A DNA stretch of 64,000 bases from positions 1 through 64,000 of the forward strand of contig CAZKRY010000017.1 of the NCBI GenBank assembly GCA_964555355.1. Reading direction: 5' to 3'. Shown piece by piece: positions 54,801 to 63,104 of the stretch. Source of the DNA: CAIKBL01 sp964555355. GTDB lineage: Bacteria; Pseudomonadota; Gammaproteobacteria; Ga0077536. Within the stretch, counting starts at the first letter, position 1. The number at the start of each line of letters is the position of its first letter. Under the pieces are notes generated by a model. That model saw nothing but the letters and a program-made list of their open reading frames with translations. It did not search any database and had not been told where the DNA came from. The translations under genes and the position numbers were made by a program.

Positions 54801-54859
54801 CAGCGACTTCCGCGGTGACGATTGAGACGATCGAAAACATTCAAATCATGAAGAAGTGA
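48844..54859 (+). CDS. Very large TpsA exoprotein (filamentous haemagglutinin-like), split by a sequence gap
   Basis: Starts at ATG 48844. The signal peptide is followed by the TPS domain (THFATQGAHLEV-like opening, then NSAGAIINWRGFSVG, VLNRVLGNDPSSLLGRLSSNGRVFLLNPNGIAIG), the secretion signal recognised by TpsB. A long beta-helix with repeats follows. The gene runs through 100 N; frame changes from 1 to 2 across them, but deleting the N's restores a single frame and the repeat exactly, giving about 1971 residues. After the beta-helix come a Pro linker (52638-52700), an Arg/Glu/Ala-rich helical domain, a Gly/Ser/Asn low-complexity region, an acidic segment with CTGDSC, and a C-terminal domain of no known family. 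Confidence 0.88.
50701..51600 (+). repeat. 627-bp (209-residue) internal repeat of the exoprotein
   Basis: GTGTCGCC begins copy 1 at 50701 and copy 2 at 51328, and AACGGGACC recurs at 50794 and 51421, both 627 bases apart. The stretch from about 50793 into the gap is identical in both copies, and the sequence after the N's matches copy 1 from 50846 for about 40 bases. This near-identity explains the assembly break. Confidence 0.85.
51473..51572. other. Scaffold gap (100 N)
   Basis: Exactly 100 N, a conventional value for a gap of unknown size. The left edge ends in GGCGG and the right edge begins CGAACTTC, which joined reproduce the sequence of repeat copy 1 at 50841-50853. Confidence 0.98.
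53819..53860 (+). repeat. 21-bp tandem repeat, two perfect units
   Basis: GGTTCATCCATGCACGGCGCC occurs twice in tandem, encoding GSSMHGA twice in the low-complexity tail of the exoprotein. Length variation here would keep the frame. Confidence 0.85.
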
Positions 54860-54861
54860 CT

Positions 54862-55386
54862 ATGGAAGCAAATGCAAAATCCCTTTATCGCCAAATGCCG
54901 CGGTTTTTGCTGTTGTTGGTGCTCGGAACTTCCACGCTACACGCGCAAGACGCGGCGCCCGACTTGGAGCGCATGGCAAGCGCACGCATCGCCGCCTTCT
55001 TCGACGGCAAGTTGCGGCAGCAAGACTTTTCCGTAACGTCCGCGTGGCGGCGTAATTTCAATCCGGTAAACCTTGCGGATAAGGCGGAGTTGCGGATCGA
55101 CGCGCTTGATATCGTGGAACTACGCTTACCGGATAATCCGGATGGCCTTGAGGCAGTTTTTTCGGTTCGCGTGCAGGTGCCGACGGCGTCCTTTGTGTCG
55201 AATGAATTACTGGCTGCCGGCGGCTACATCTTCGCCGGTAGCATGAACTTCTATCACACGACGCGCGGTTACCTCGTGCGTGACTGCTCCTTCACGATCA
55301 TCAACACGGAAGGCGATGTGGTGGGCAGCAACTACCTGCCTTGGCAATCGGCGCTGGCTCGCGCGGAAAAGGAGCCGGGAGGGTGA
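54862..55386 (+). CDS. Small secreted protein encoded with the TPS system
   Basis: 174 residues from ATG 54862; a GTG at 54856 overlapping the exoprotein stop is an alternative. Signal peptide: PRFLLLLVLGTSTLHAQ. The mature part is a mixed alpha/beta domain with one Cys near the end (RGYLVRDCSFTIINTEG). No family recognised. Close spacing to the exoprotein gene suggests a role in its folding, modification or surface retention (inference). Confidence 0.65.
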   Translation: MEANAKSLYRQMPRFLLLLVLGTSTLHAQDAAPDLERMASARIAAFFDGKLRQQDFSVTSAWRRNFNPVNLADKAELRIDALDIVELRLPDNPDGLEAVFSVRVQVPTASFVSNELLAAGGYIFAGSMNFYHTTRGYLVRDCSFTIINTEGDVVGSNYLPWQSALARAEKEPGG

Positions 55387-55419
55387 ATTATTTCGACCCC
55401 GGCCCGTTTTCCGCTCTAC

Positions 55420-56265
55420 TTACACGGCGAACCGATAAGTGTTCCCGTCTCGCACGATGCGCCCGCCGACAGGATCCGCAAAGTGCGTGCCGAAGACCAT
55501 GACCGGCTTATCCGCGTAGCGTTCTAAGAACGCTTTGCGCGTGGCGACTGCCGCCGGGCTATCGTTGTCAAACGGTGTTGCCCACTCGGGCCGCGCGATT
55601 TGACACGGGTGATGCATCATGTCGCCGGTGATGATCGCTTCTTCGCCTTTGGAGGCGATGTGCACGCTGACATGTCCCGGTGTGTGGCCTGGGGTCGATT
55701 CAAACCAAACGCCCGAGCCGACTTGGTGATTGGGTTGTACGAGGTCGACGAGTCCCGCGTCGAATACCGGTTGGACCGATTCCGCGAACACCGGCCCGAA
55801 GCCATCTTCCAAATGCTGCCAGTGCTTGAACTCGGACTCGACCATGACATAGCGCGCGTTCTTGAAGGTGGGCACCCATTTGCCATTGACCTTGCGCGTA
55901 TTCCAGCCGACGTGATCGACATGCAGATGCGTGCAAATGACGGTATCGATGGAATCTGGATCGTGGCCGAGGCTTTTTAGGTTATCCAAAAACGGGCGCT
56001 GCATATTGGCCCACGCTTCCATCGCGAGATTCTTGTCGTTGCCGATGCAGGTATCGACCACCATTTTTCGATCGGGGGTTTCGATAATCATCATCTGAAT
56101 GTTCAAGATGAGCTTGTCAGCCGGGCTTACAAAGTGTGGCTTTAACCAGGGAATAGTCGAGAGATTTTCCGGCGTGGCATCCGGCAGCACCGGAATGGCG
56201 CCGCTGTCGTCCTTGAGTTCGATGAGTTGGGTAATGGTTGTATCGCCGAATTTCCACTTGAGCAT
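55420..56265 (-). CDS. Metallo-beta-lactamase-fold hydrolase
   Basis: 281 residues from ATG 56265; the longer upstream frame runs through the regulatory region and is not used. The metal motif is THLHVDHVGW, with further ligands HTPGHVS and ITGDMMHHP. Family members include lactonases and thioester hydrolases. It is divergent from the GntR regulator and prp operon across a spacer with two palindromes, so it may share their control. Confidence 0.85.
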   Translation of the reverse strand: MLKWKFGDTTITQLIELKDDSGAIPVLPDATPENLSTIPWLKPHFVSPADKLILNIQMMIIETPDRKMVVDTCIGNDKNLAMEAWANMQRPFLDNLKSLGHDPDSIDTVICTHLHVDHVGWNTRKVNGKWVPTFKNARYVMVESEFKHWQHLEDGFGPVFAESVQPVFDAGLVDLVQPNHQVGSGVWFESTPGHTPGHVSVHIASKGEEAIITGDMMHHPCQIARPEWATPFDNDSPAAVATRKAFLERYADKPVMVFGTHFADPVGGRIVRDGNTYRFAV

Positions 56266-56366
56266 GTTGATTTCCCCTGGTGAGTGTTTGGGTGAGTGTA
56301 CGGTTTGGTGGCGCGAGTTGACTATCGTTGGTGTGAACTGGTGCTTTGATGACACGCAGTCCCTAG

Positions 56367-56376
56367 TTGTCGACAA
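56367..56376. promoter_or_regulatory. Putative GntR operator, distal copy (TTGTCGACAA)
   Basis: A perfect 10-bp palindrome 63 bases centre-to-centre from an identical core at 56429-56440, in the divergent promoter region of the regulator. The spacing equals about six helical turns. Confidence 0.65.
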
Positions 56377-56381
56377 TAATC

Positions 56382-56411
56382 TTGACCTAGGCGTTCTTTC
56401 GAGGCTACCTT
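56382..56411 (+). promoter_or_regulatory. Possible sigma-70 promoter of the prp operon
   Basis: TTGACC (56382-56387) and TACCTT (56406-56411) are 18 bases apart and lie between the two palindromes, where a bound regulator would interfere. The -10 match is weak. Confidence 0.35.
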
Positions 56412-56428
56412 TGTCCGCACCCTAGCCG

Positions 56429-56440
56429 ATTGTCGACAAT
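56429..56440. promoter_or_regulatory. Putative GntR operator, proximal copy (ATTGTCGACAAT)
   Basis: A perfect 12-bp palindrome ending 5 bases before the GTG start of the GntR gene. It shares the core TTGTCGACAA with 56367-56376, which is expected for an autoregulated GntR/FCD repressor. Confidence 0.7.
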
Positions 56441-56445
56441 AGACC

Positions 56446-57129
56446 GTGTTCAATCCAGAATTTCTAGACGATAAGACACTCCGCACCGCCGCCGACCGGG
56501 TCTTTGCGGCGTTGCAGGATGCGATTGTGCGCGGCGACATTCCAGCCGGATCGCGAGCGGGGGAAACCGAACTCGCGCTACGCTTCGGCACCAGTCGCGG
56601 GCCATTACGCGAGGCCCTGCGCCGCTTGGAGTCGCGGCGGTTGGTGGAACGCACCCCGCATGTCGGGATCCGGATCGCCGCCATCAGCCGCGAGAAGCTG
56701 CTCGAGATTTACCATGTGCGGGAAGCGCTGGAAGGCATGGCCGCGCGGCTGGCCGCGCAGCACATGTCCGTGGACGAGATCGCTGGTCTCAAAGCGCTCC
56801 TCGTCACACATGCTGAAGATGCAGAATTAAAAGCCGGCGTCGCTTACTTTCAACAAGAAGGCAATCTCGACTTTCACTACCGGATCATTCGCGGCAGCCA
56901 TAACACCGCGTTGATTGAGTTATTGCTCGGTGAGCTTTATCACCGGCTGCGCATGTACCGCTATGAAGTAAGCGCGCAAACGCAGCGTGCCCCCAAAGCG
57001 CTCGCCGAACATCAGCGAATTGTCGAGGCGATTGAAGCACGCGACGGCGACTTAGCCGAAATGTTAATGCGCCGGCACATCGTGGCCGCGCGCCAGAATC
57101 TAGAAAAGAGTCAGAAGGAACACCCATGA
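56446..57129 (+). CDS. GntR-family regulator with FCD domain
   Basis: 227 residues from GTG 56446. An N-terminal winged helix (IPAGSRAGETELALRFGTSRGPLREALRRLESRRLVERTPHVGIRI) is followed by an all-helical FCD ligand domain (LLEIYHVREALEGMAARLAAQ, DFHYRIIRGSHNTALIELL, EHQRIVEAIEARDGDLAEMLMRRHI) with the usual metal-binding His residues. It overlaps prpB by 4 bases (ATGA), so it is co-transcribed with the methylcitrate genes and very likely senses an intermediate of that pathway. Confidence 0.92.
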   Translation: MFNPEFLDDKTLRTAADRVFAALQDAIVRGDIPAGSRAGETELALRFGTSRGPLREALRRLESRRLVERTPHVGIRIAAISREKLLEIYHVREALEGMAARLAAQHMSVDEIAGLKALLVTHAEDAELKAGVAYFQQEGNLDFHYRIIRGSHNTALIELLLGELYHRLRMYRYEVSAQTQRAPKALAEHQRIVEAIEARDGDLAEMLMRRHIVAARQNLEKSQKEHP

Positions 57130-58010
57130 CGACAACACTTACCGCCGGCGGCCGTTTACGCCTGGCGATCCGCGAAGAACGCCCGTTACAAGTCATCGGC
57201 ACCGTCAACGCGTTTGCGGCCATGATGGCCAAACGCACCGGTTATCGCGCGATTTATTTATCAGGCGCCGGCGTCGCCAATTATTCGTACGGGCTGCCCG
57301 ATCTCGGTATGACCTCGCTCGACGATGTATTGACCGACGTGCGACGGATCACGAGCCAAGTCGAGACGCCGTTGTTGGTGGACATCGACACCGGCTGGGG
57401 CGGCGCATTCAATATCGCCCGGACCGTCAAACAAATGATCGCGGCCGGCGCGGCCTCGGTGCACATGGAAGATCAAGTCGCGCAAAAGCGCTGCGGACAC
57501 CGGCCAGGCAAGGAGGTGGTCTCGTGCGAGGAGATGGTCGATCGCGTCAAAGCCGCGGTGGATGCCAAGACCGATGCCGACTTCGTGTTGATGGCGCGCA
57601 CGGACGCCTTGCAAGTGGAAGGCTTACAGGGCGTGATCGATCGCGCGAGTGCGTTTGTGGAAGCCGGTGCGGATGCGATCTTCGCCGAAGCGATGACCGA
57701 CATCGCGATGTATAAGAAGGTATGCGACGCCGTCAAAGTCCCGGTGCTCGCCAACATCACCGAGTTCGGCACCACGCCGTACTACGGCCGAGACGAACTC
57801 GGCGCGCAGGGCATTGCGATGGTGCTGTATCCGTTGTCGCCTACACGTGCGATGCAGAAAGCCGCACTCACCGTGATGGAGGCGATCCGCCGCGAAGGCA
57901 CGCAACAGAATGTGATCGATTTGATGCAGACACGCGCCGAGCTGTATGACTTTTTGGGTTATCACGCCTACGAAGACAAGCTCGATCAGCTGTTCAAAAA
58001 GGGCAAGTGA
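57126..58010 (+). CDS. prpB: Methylisocitrate lyase
   Basis: Cleaves 2-methylisocitrate into pyruvate and succinate. 294 residues. The active-site loop KRCGHRPGKEVVSCEEM contains the catalytic Cys, and DIDTGWGGAFNIARTVKQMIAAGAASVHMEDQ and MARTDALQVEGL carry the metal-binding residues. The length matches PrpB. Start overlaps the regulator stop. Confidence 0.95.
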   Translation: MTTTLTAGGRLRLAIREERPLQVIGTVNAFAAMMAKRTGYRAIYLSGAGVANYSYGLPDLGMTSLDDVLTDVRRITSQVETPLLVDIDTGWGGAFNIARTVKQMIAAGAASVHMEDQVAQKRCGHRPGKEVVSCEEMVDRVKAAVDAKTDADFVLMARTDALQVEGLQGVIDRASAFVEAGADAIFAEAMTDIAMYKKVCDAVKVPVLANITEFGTTPYYGRDELGAQGIAMVLYPLSPTRAMQKAALTVMEAIRREGTQQNVIDLMQTRAELYDFLGYHAYEDKLDQLFKKGK

Positions 58011-58052
58011 AGCACTTCACTTTATTCAACTGATTTCAATTGGAGAAGAACC

Positions 58053-59207
58053 ATGTCAGACACCCCCAGTAATCTACCCAAGCCCAAGAAGTCGGTGGCC
58101 CTTTCCGGCACTGCCGCCGGCAACACCGCGCTGTGCACGGTCGGCCGCGCCGGTAACGATTTGCATTATCGCGGCTATGACATTCTCGATATCGCGAACA
58201 CCTGCGAGTTCGAAGAAATCGCCTATCTGCTTGTACATGGCAAGTTCCCGAATGCCGCGGAACTCGCGGGCTACAAAGCCAAGTTGAAAGCGCTGCGCGG
58301 CCTCCCCGCCGCGTTGAAGGCCGCGCTGGAAGCGCTGCCGCCGTATGCGCACCCGATGGATGTCATGCGTACCGGCGTCTCGGTGCTCGGCTGCTTAACG
58401 CCGGAAAAAGACGATCACAATCATCCCGGCGCGCGCGACATCGCGGATAAGTTGATGGCGTCGCTGGGTTCGATGCTGCTCTATTGGTATCACTACAGCA
58501 CCAATGGCAAACGCATCGAGGTTGAAACCGATGACGATTCCATCGGCGGGCACTTTCTACATCTCTTGCATGGCGCGAAGCCGCGCGCAAGCTGGGTCCG
58601 CGCGATGCATACCTCATTGATCCTTTACGCCGAGCATGAATTCAACGCCTCGACCTTCGCCTCGCGCGTGGTGGCCGGCACTGGTTCTGATATGTACTCC
58701 GCGATCTGCGGCGGCATCGGCGCGCTGCGCGGACCGAAACACGGCGGCGCCAACGAAGTGGCGTTTGAGATCCAAAAACGATACGAGACCCCGGACGAAG
58801 CGGAGGCCGACATTCGCGCCCGCGTCGAACGCAAAGAAGTCGTCATCGGCTTCGGGCATCCGGTGTATACCATCGGCGATCCGCGCAACAAGGTCATCAA
58901 AGAAGTATCGCGCCAACTCTCGGCGGAAGAGAAGAACATGAAGATGTACGACATCGCCGAGCGGTTGGAGACGGTGATGTGGGAAATCAAAAAGATGTTC
59001 CCGAATCTCGATTGGTTCAGCGCCGTGAGCTATCACATGATGGGCGTGCCAACCGCGATGTTCACGCCGTTGTTCGTCATTGCCCGCACCTCCGGTTGGT
59101 CCGCGCATGTCATCGAGCAACGTATCGACGGCAAGATCATCCGCCCGAGCGCCAACTACGTCGGGCCGGAAGATCAAAAATTCGTACCGTTGAAAGACCG
59201 CAAGTAA
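58053..59207 (+). CDS. prpC: 2-Methylcitrate synthase
   Basis: Condenses propionyl-CoA with oxaloacetate. 384 residues; GGAGAAG precedes the ATG. Citrate synthase motifs include LHYRGYDILDIA, HPMDVMRTGVSVLGCL, LYAEHEFNASTFASRVVAGTGSDMY, GPKHGGANE and GFGHPVYTIGDPRNKVIKE; the catalytic His and Asp regions are intact. The short N-terminus and operon place it as PrpC rather than GltA. Confidence 0.95.
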   Translation: MSDTPSNLPKPKKSVALSGTAAGNTALCTVGRAGNDLHYRGYDILDIANTCEFEEIAYLLVHGKFPNAAELAGYKAKLKALRGLPAALKAALEALPPYAHPMDVMRTGVSVLGCLTPEKDDHNHPGARDIADKLMASLGSMLLYWYHYSTNGKRIEVETDDDSIGGHFLHLLHGAKPRASWVRAMHTSLILYAEHEFNASTFASRVVAGTGSDMYSAICGGIGALRGPKHGGANEVAFEIQKRYETPDEAEADIRARVERKEVVIGFGHPVYTIGDPRNKVIKEVSRQLSAEEKNMKMYDIAERLETVMWEIKKMFPNLDWFSAVSYHMMGVPTAMFTPLFVIARTSGWSAHVIEQRIDGKIIRPSANYVGPEDQKFVPLKDRK

Positions 59208-59224
59208 GAAAGTGTCGTTGGCTT

Positions 59225-61822
59225 ATGAACACGCAATTCCGTAAACCGCTGCCCGGCACGCAACTCGATTATTTCGACGCGCGAGCCGCGGTCAATGCCA
59301 TCAAGCCCGGCGCTTGGGAGAAGTTGCCGTATACCGCGCGCGTGCATGCCGAGAACATCGTGCGGCGCGCCGATCCGGCGATCATCAACGAGTGCCTGAC
59401 GCAGATTATCGAAGTCAAACGGGATTTAGATTTTCCGTGGTTTCCGGCGCGCGTGGTGTGCCACGATATTCTGGGACAAACGGCGCTGGTCGATTTGGCG
59501 GGTTTGCGTGATGCGATTGCAGACCAAGGCGGCGATCCCGCCAAGGTCAACCCGGTGGTACCGGTGCAGTTGATTGTCGATCACTCGCTAGCGGTGGAGT
59601 GCGGCGGATTTGATCCGCGGGCATTCGAGAAAAACCGCGCGATTGAAGATCGCCGCAACGAAGATCGTTTTCATTTCATCGAATGGACCAAACTCGCGTT
59701 CGATAACGTGGATGTCATCCCGGCCGGTAACGGCATCATGCACCAGATCAATCTGGAGAAGATGTCACCGGTCATTCACGCGATCGACGGCGTCGCGTTT
59801 CCGGATACCTGTGTCGGCACGGATAGTCACACGCCGCATGTCGATGCGCTGGGTGTCATTGCTATCGGCGTCGGCGGTTTGGAAGCCGAGAACGTCATGC
59901 TGGGTCGCGCTTCATGGATGCGCCTGCCGGAGATCGTCGGCGTTGAACTCACCGGCAAACGGCAACCCGGCATTACCGCCACCGATATCGTGCTCGCGCT
60001 GACAGAATTCTTGCGCAAATCAAAAGTGGTCGGCTCGTATCTAGAATTTTATGGCGACGGCGCCGCCTCGCTAACGTTGGGCGATCGCGCGACGATTTCG
60101 AACATGGCACCCGAATATGGTGCGACGGCTGCGATGTTTTCGATCGATCAACAGACGCTCGATTACTTAAAACTTACCGGCCGTGAGGACGCCCAAGTCA
60201 AACTGGTTGAGGTTTTCGCGAAAGAAGCCGGTTTGTGGTCGGATAGCCTCAAGAATGTCCAGTACGAACGTTTGCTGAGCTTCGATCTCTCAAGCGTGGT
60301 GCGAACGATGGCGGGTCCGAGCAATCCGCACGCGCGGGTTTCAACCACTGACCTCGCCGCTAGAGGGATCGCTGGCCAATGGACGGAAACACCGGGCCAA
60401 ATGCCGGATGGCGCGGTGATCATTGCGGCGATCACGAGCTGCACCAATACTTCCAATCCGCGCAATGTCATCGCCGCCGCACTCCTCGCCCGCAACGCGA
60501 ATCGCTTGGGGCTCACGCGCAAACCCTGGGTCAAGAGCTCGCTCGCACCGGGATCTAAAACGGTTGCGCTTTATTTGGAAGAAGCCGGTTTAAAGACCGA
60601 GCTTGAAAAACTAGGCTTTGGCATCGTGGCTTTCGCCTGCACCACCTGTAACGGCATGTCCGGCGCGCTTGATCCCAAGATTCAACAAGAGATCATCGCG
60701 CGCGATCTTTATGCGACCGCCGTATTGTCCGGCAACCGCAATTTCGATGGCCGTATTCACCCGTATGCGAAACAGGCCTTTTTAGCGTCGCCGCCGCTGG
60801 TGGTGGCGTACGCGATTGCCGGCACCGTGCGCTTTGATATCGAGCGCGATTCTTTCGGCACAGATAAAACCGGCAAGCCGATTTTGCTCAAAGACCTATG
60901 GCCATCGGATGAGGAGATCGATGCCATCGTCAAGCGCAGCGTGAAGCCTGAGCAATTTCGCAAGGTGTACATTCCGATGTTTGACGAGCGCGCGGCGAAT
61001 AACACCAAGGTCAGCCCGCTTTACGCATGGCGCGCGCCATCGACCTATATTCGTCGCCCACCGTATTGGGAAGGCGCGTTGGCCGGTGAACGCACGTTGA
61101 AAGGCATGCGGCCGCTGGCTTTGCTTGGCGACAACATCACCACCGATCACTTGTCGCCATCGAACGCGATTTTGCTGGACTCCGCCGCCGGGGAATATCT
61201 CGCCAAAATGGGTTTGCCGGAAGAAGACTTTAATTCCTATGCCACGCATCGCGGCGATCATTTGACTGCGTTGCGCGCGACGTTTGCGAATCCGACGTTA
61301 CAGAACGAGATGGCGGTGGTTGACGGAAAAGTGAAAAAGGGTTCGCTAGCGCGCGTAGAGCCAGACGGCAAGGTCATGCGCATGTGGGAAGCGATCGAAA
61401 CCTACATGAACCGTAAACAGCCGCTCATCATTATCGCGGGCGCCGATTACGGCCAAGGCAGCTCGCGCGACTGGGCCGCGAAGGGCGTGCGCTTGGCCGG
61501 TGTGGAAGCGATTGTGGCGGAAGGCTTCGAGCGCATTCACCGTACCAATTTGATTGGCATGGGCGTGTTGCCGTTGGAATTTAAGGCTGGAGTCAATCGC
61601 AAAACCTTAGCGCTTGACGGCACGGAAACCTATGACGTGCGCGGCAAGCGCACGCCACGGGCCGACTTAACGCTCGTTATCACGCGCAGAAGCGGAGAAC
61701 TGTTGGAAGTACCGGTAACCTGTAGGTTGGATACCGCGGAAGAAGTGTCGATTTACGAAGCGGGCGGTGTCTTGCAGCGCTTTGCGCAAGATTTTCTTGC
61801 CTCAACCAAGTCCGCGGCCTAG
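59225..61822 (+). CDS. acnD: 2-Methylcitrate dehydratase, Fe/S-dependent (AcnD)
   Basis: 865 residues from ATG 59225; the open frame extending upstream overlaps prpC and is not used. Aconitase-family residues: DTCVGTDSHTPHVDALGVIAIGVGG, cluster cysteines in ITSCTNTSNPRNV and FACTTCNGMSG, and the C-terminal swivel motif ADYGQGSSRDWAAKG. It dehydrates 2-methylcitrate to 2-methyl-trans-aconitate and requires PrpF, which is encoded next. The AcnD/PrpF pair replaces PrpD. Confidence 0.95.
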   Translation: MNTQFRKPLPGTQLDYFDARAAVNAIKPGAWEKLPYTARVHAENIVRRADPAIINECLTQIIEVKRDLDFPWFPARVVCHDILGQTALVDLAGLRDAIADQGGDPAKVNPVVPVQLIVDHSLAVECGGFDPRAFEKNRAIEDRRNEDRFHFIEWTKLAFDNVDVIPAGNGIMHQINLEKMSPVIHAIDGVAFPDTCVGTDSHTPHVDALGVIAIGVGGLEAENVMLGRASWMRLPEIVGVELTGKRQPGITATDIVLALTEFLRKSKVVGSYLEFYGDGAASLTLGDRATISNMAPEYGATAAMFSIDQQTLDYLKLTGREDAQVKLVEVFAKEAGLWSDSLKNVQYERLLSFDLSSVVRTMAGPSNPHARVSTTDLAARGIAGQWTETPGQMPDGAVIIAAITSCTNTSNPRNVIAAALLARNANRLGLTRKPWVKSSLAPGSKTVALYLEEAGLKTELEKLGFGIVAFACTTCNGMSGALDPKIQQEIIARDLYATAVLSGNRNFDGRIHPYAKQAFLASPPLVVAYAIAGTVRFDIERDSFGTDKTGKPILLKDLWPSDEEIDAIVKRSVKPEQFRKVYIPMFDERAANNTKVSPLYAWRAPSTYIRRPPYWEGALAGERTLKGMRPLALLGDNITTDHLSPSNAILLDSAAGEYLAKMGLPEEDFNSYATHRGDHLTALRATFANPTLQNEMAVVDGKVKKGSLARVEPDGKVMRMWEAIETYMNRKQPLIIIAGADYGQGSSRDWAAKGVRLAGVEAIVAEGFERIHRTNLIGMGVLPLEFKAGVNRKTLALDGTETYDVRGKRTPRADLTLVITRRSGELLEVPVTCRLDTAEEVSIYEAGGVLQRFAQDFLASTKSAA

Positions 61823-61831
61823 GAGCACCTC

Positions 61832-63025
61832 ATGGCGCATGTGGCTCAAATCAAAGTACCCGCGACTTACATGCGCGGCGGGACTAGCAAAGGCGTGTTC
61901 TTTCGGCTGCAAGATCTGCCCGAGCGATGCCAAGAACCGGGCGAAGCGCGCGACAAGTTTCTGTTGCGCGTGATTGGCAGCCCGGACCCGTACGGTAAAC
62001 AGATCGACGGCATGGGCGGCGCAACCTCGAGCACCAGCAAGACGGTCATTTTGTCCAAAAGTACACGCGCCGATCACGATATCGATTATTTATTTGGGCA
62101 GGTGTCGATCGATAAAGCCTTCGTCGATTGGAGCGGCAACTGCGGCAATCTCTCCGCTGCGGTGGGTGGCTTTGCGATTACCAATGGTTTGATCGATCCC
62201 ACGCGGGTACCGACGAACGGTGTTTGCACGGTGCGTGTGTGGCAGGCCAACATCAATAAGACGATCATCGCGCATGTGCCGGTCACTAATGGCGCCGTGC
62301 AAGAAACCGGTGATTTTGAGCTCGACGGGGTGACCTTCCCGGCCGCCGAAGTACAGCTTGAGTTCATTGACCCGGCCGATGAGGGCGAAGGTGACGGCGG
62401 CGGCGCGATGTTTCCGACGGGCAATTTGATTGACCAGCTTGAAGTCCCTGGCGTCGGCACATTCCGCGCGACGATGATCAATGCGGGCATTCCCACCGTG
62501 TTTGTCGTCGCCAAAGACATCGGTTACACCGGCACCGAATTGCAAGATGCCATCAATGGCGATGCTAAGGCACTCGCGATGTTCGAAACCATTCGCGCCT
62601 ACGGCGCGCAACGCATGGGGCTCATCAAAGATTTGAGCGAGGCCACCAAGCGCCAACACACGCCAAAAGTAGCCTTCGTTGCGCCGCCCGCGGATTACGT
62701 GGCCTCGAGTGGCAAGCAAGTGCGCGCGAGCGACGTCGATTTGCTCGTGCGTGCGTTATCGATGGGCAAGCTGCATCACGCGATGATGGGCACCGCGGCG
62801 GTTGCCATTGGCACCGCAGCCGCCATTCCTGGCACGTTGGTCAGCGAAGCCGCCGGCGGGCATGCGCACAGTCAAGTCCGCTTCGGTCATCCCTCTGGCA
62901 CGTTGCGCGTCGGCGCGGAAGCCACGCAAGCCAACGGCGAATGGACCGTGACCAAAGCCATCATGAGCCGTAGTGCGCGGGTGTTGATGGAAGGCTGGGT
63001 GAGGGTGCCGGGGGATGCGTTTTAG
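61832..63025 (+). CDS. prpF: 2-Methylaconitate cis-trans isomerase
   Basis: 397 residues in the diaminopimelate epimerase-like fold. The N-terminus KVPATYMRGGTSKGVFF is diagnostic for PrpF; NCGNLSAAVGGFAI and GGHAHSQVRFGHPSGTLRVG are further family blocks. It converts the AcnD product to the cis form for aconitase. It starts 9 bases after acnD. Confidence 0.94.
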   Translation: MAHVAQIKVPATYMRGGTSKGVFFRLQDLPERCQEPGEARDKFLLRVIGSPDPYGKQIDGMGGATSSTSKTVILSKSTRADHDIDYLFGQVSIDKAFVDWSGNCGNLSAAVGGFAITNGLIDPTRVPTNGVCTVRVWQANINKTIIAHVPVTNGAVQETGDFELDGVTFPAAEVQLEFIDPADEGEGDGGGAMFPTGNLIDQLEVPGVGTFRATMINAGIPTVFVVAKDIGYTGTELQDAINGDAKALAMFETIRAYGAQRMGLIKDLSEATKRQHTPKVAFVAPPADYVASSGKQVRASDVDLLVRALSMGKLHHAMMGTAAVAIGTAAAIPGTLVSEAAGGHAHSQVRFGHPSGTLRVGAEATQANGEWTVTKAIMSRSARVLMEGWVRVPGDAF

Positions 63026-63104
63026 CGGAATACCAGCGTCGGCTGAATGCTAGTTTGGGCGTCGGCTATTCGCTAGTTAAGGAAGCGATCGGAACGAGGT
63101 ATCA

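Noticed and set aside
63036..63078. Imperfect 20-bp direct repeat between prpF and the beta-propeller gene
   Set aside because: Two short imperfect copies 23 bases apart, with no symmetry or known site; too little to interpret.
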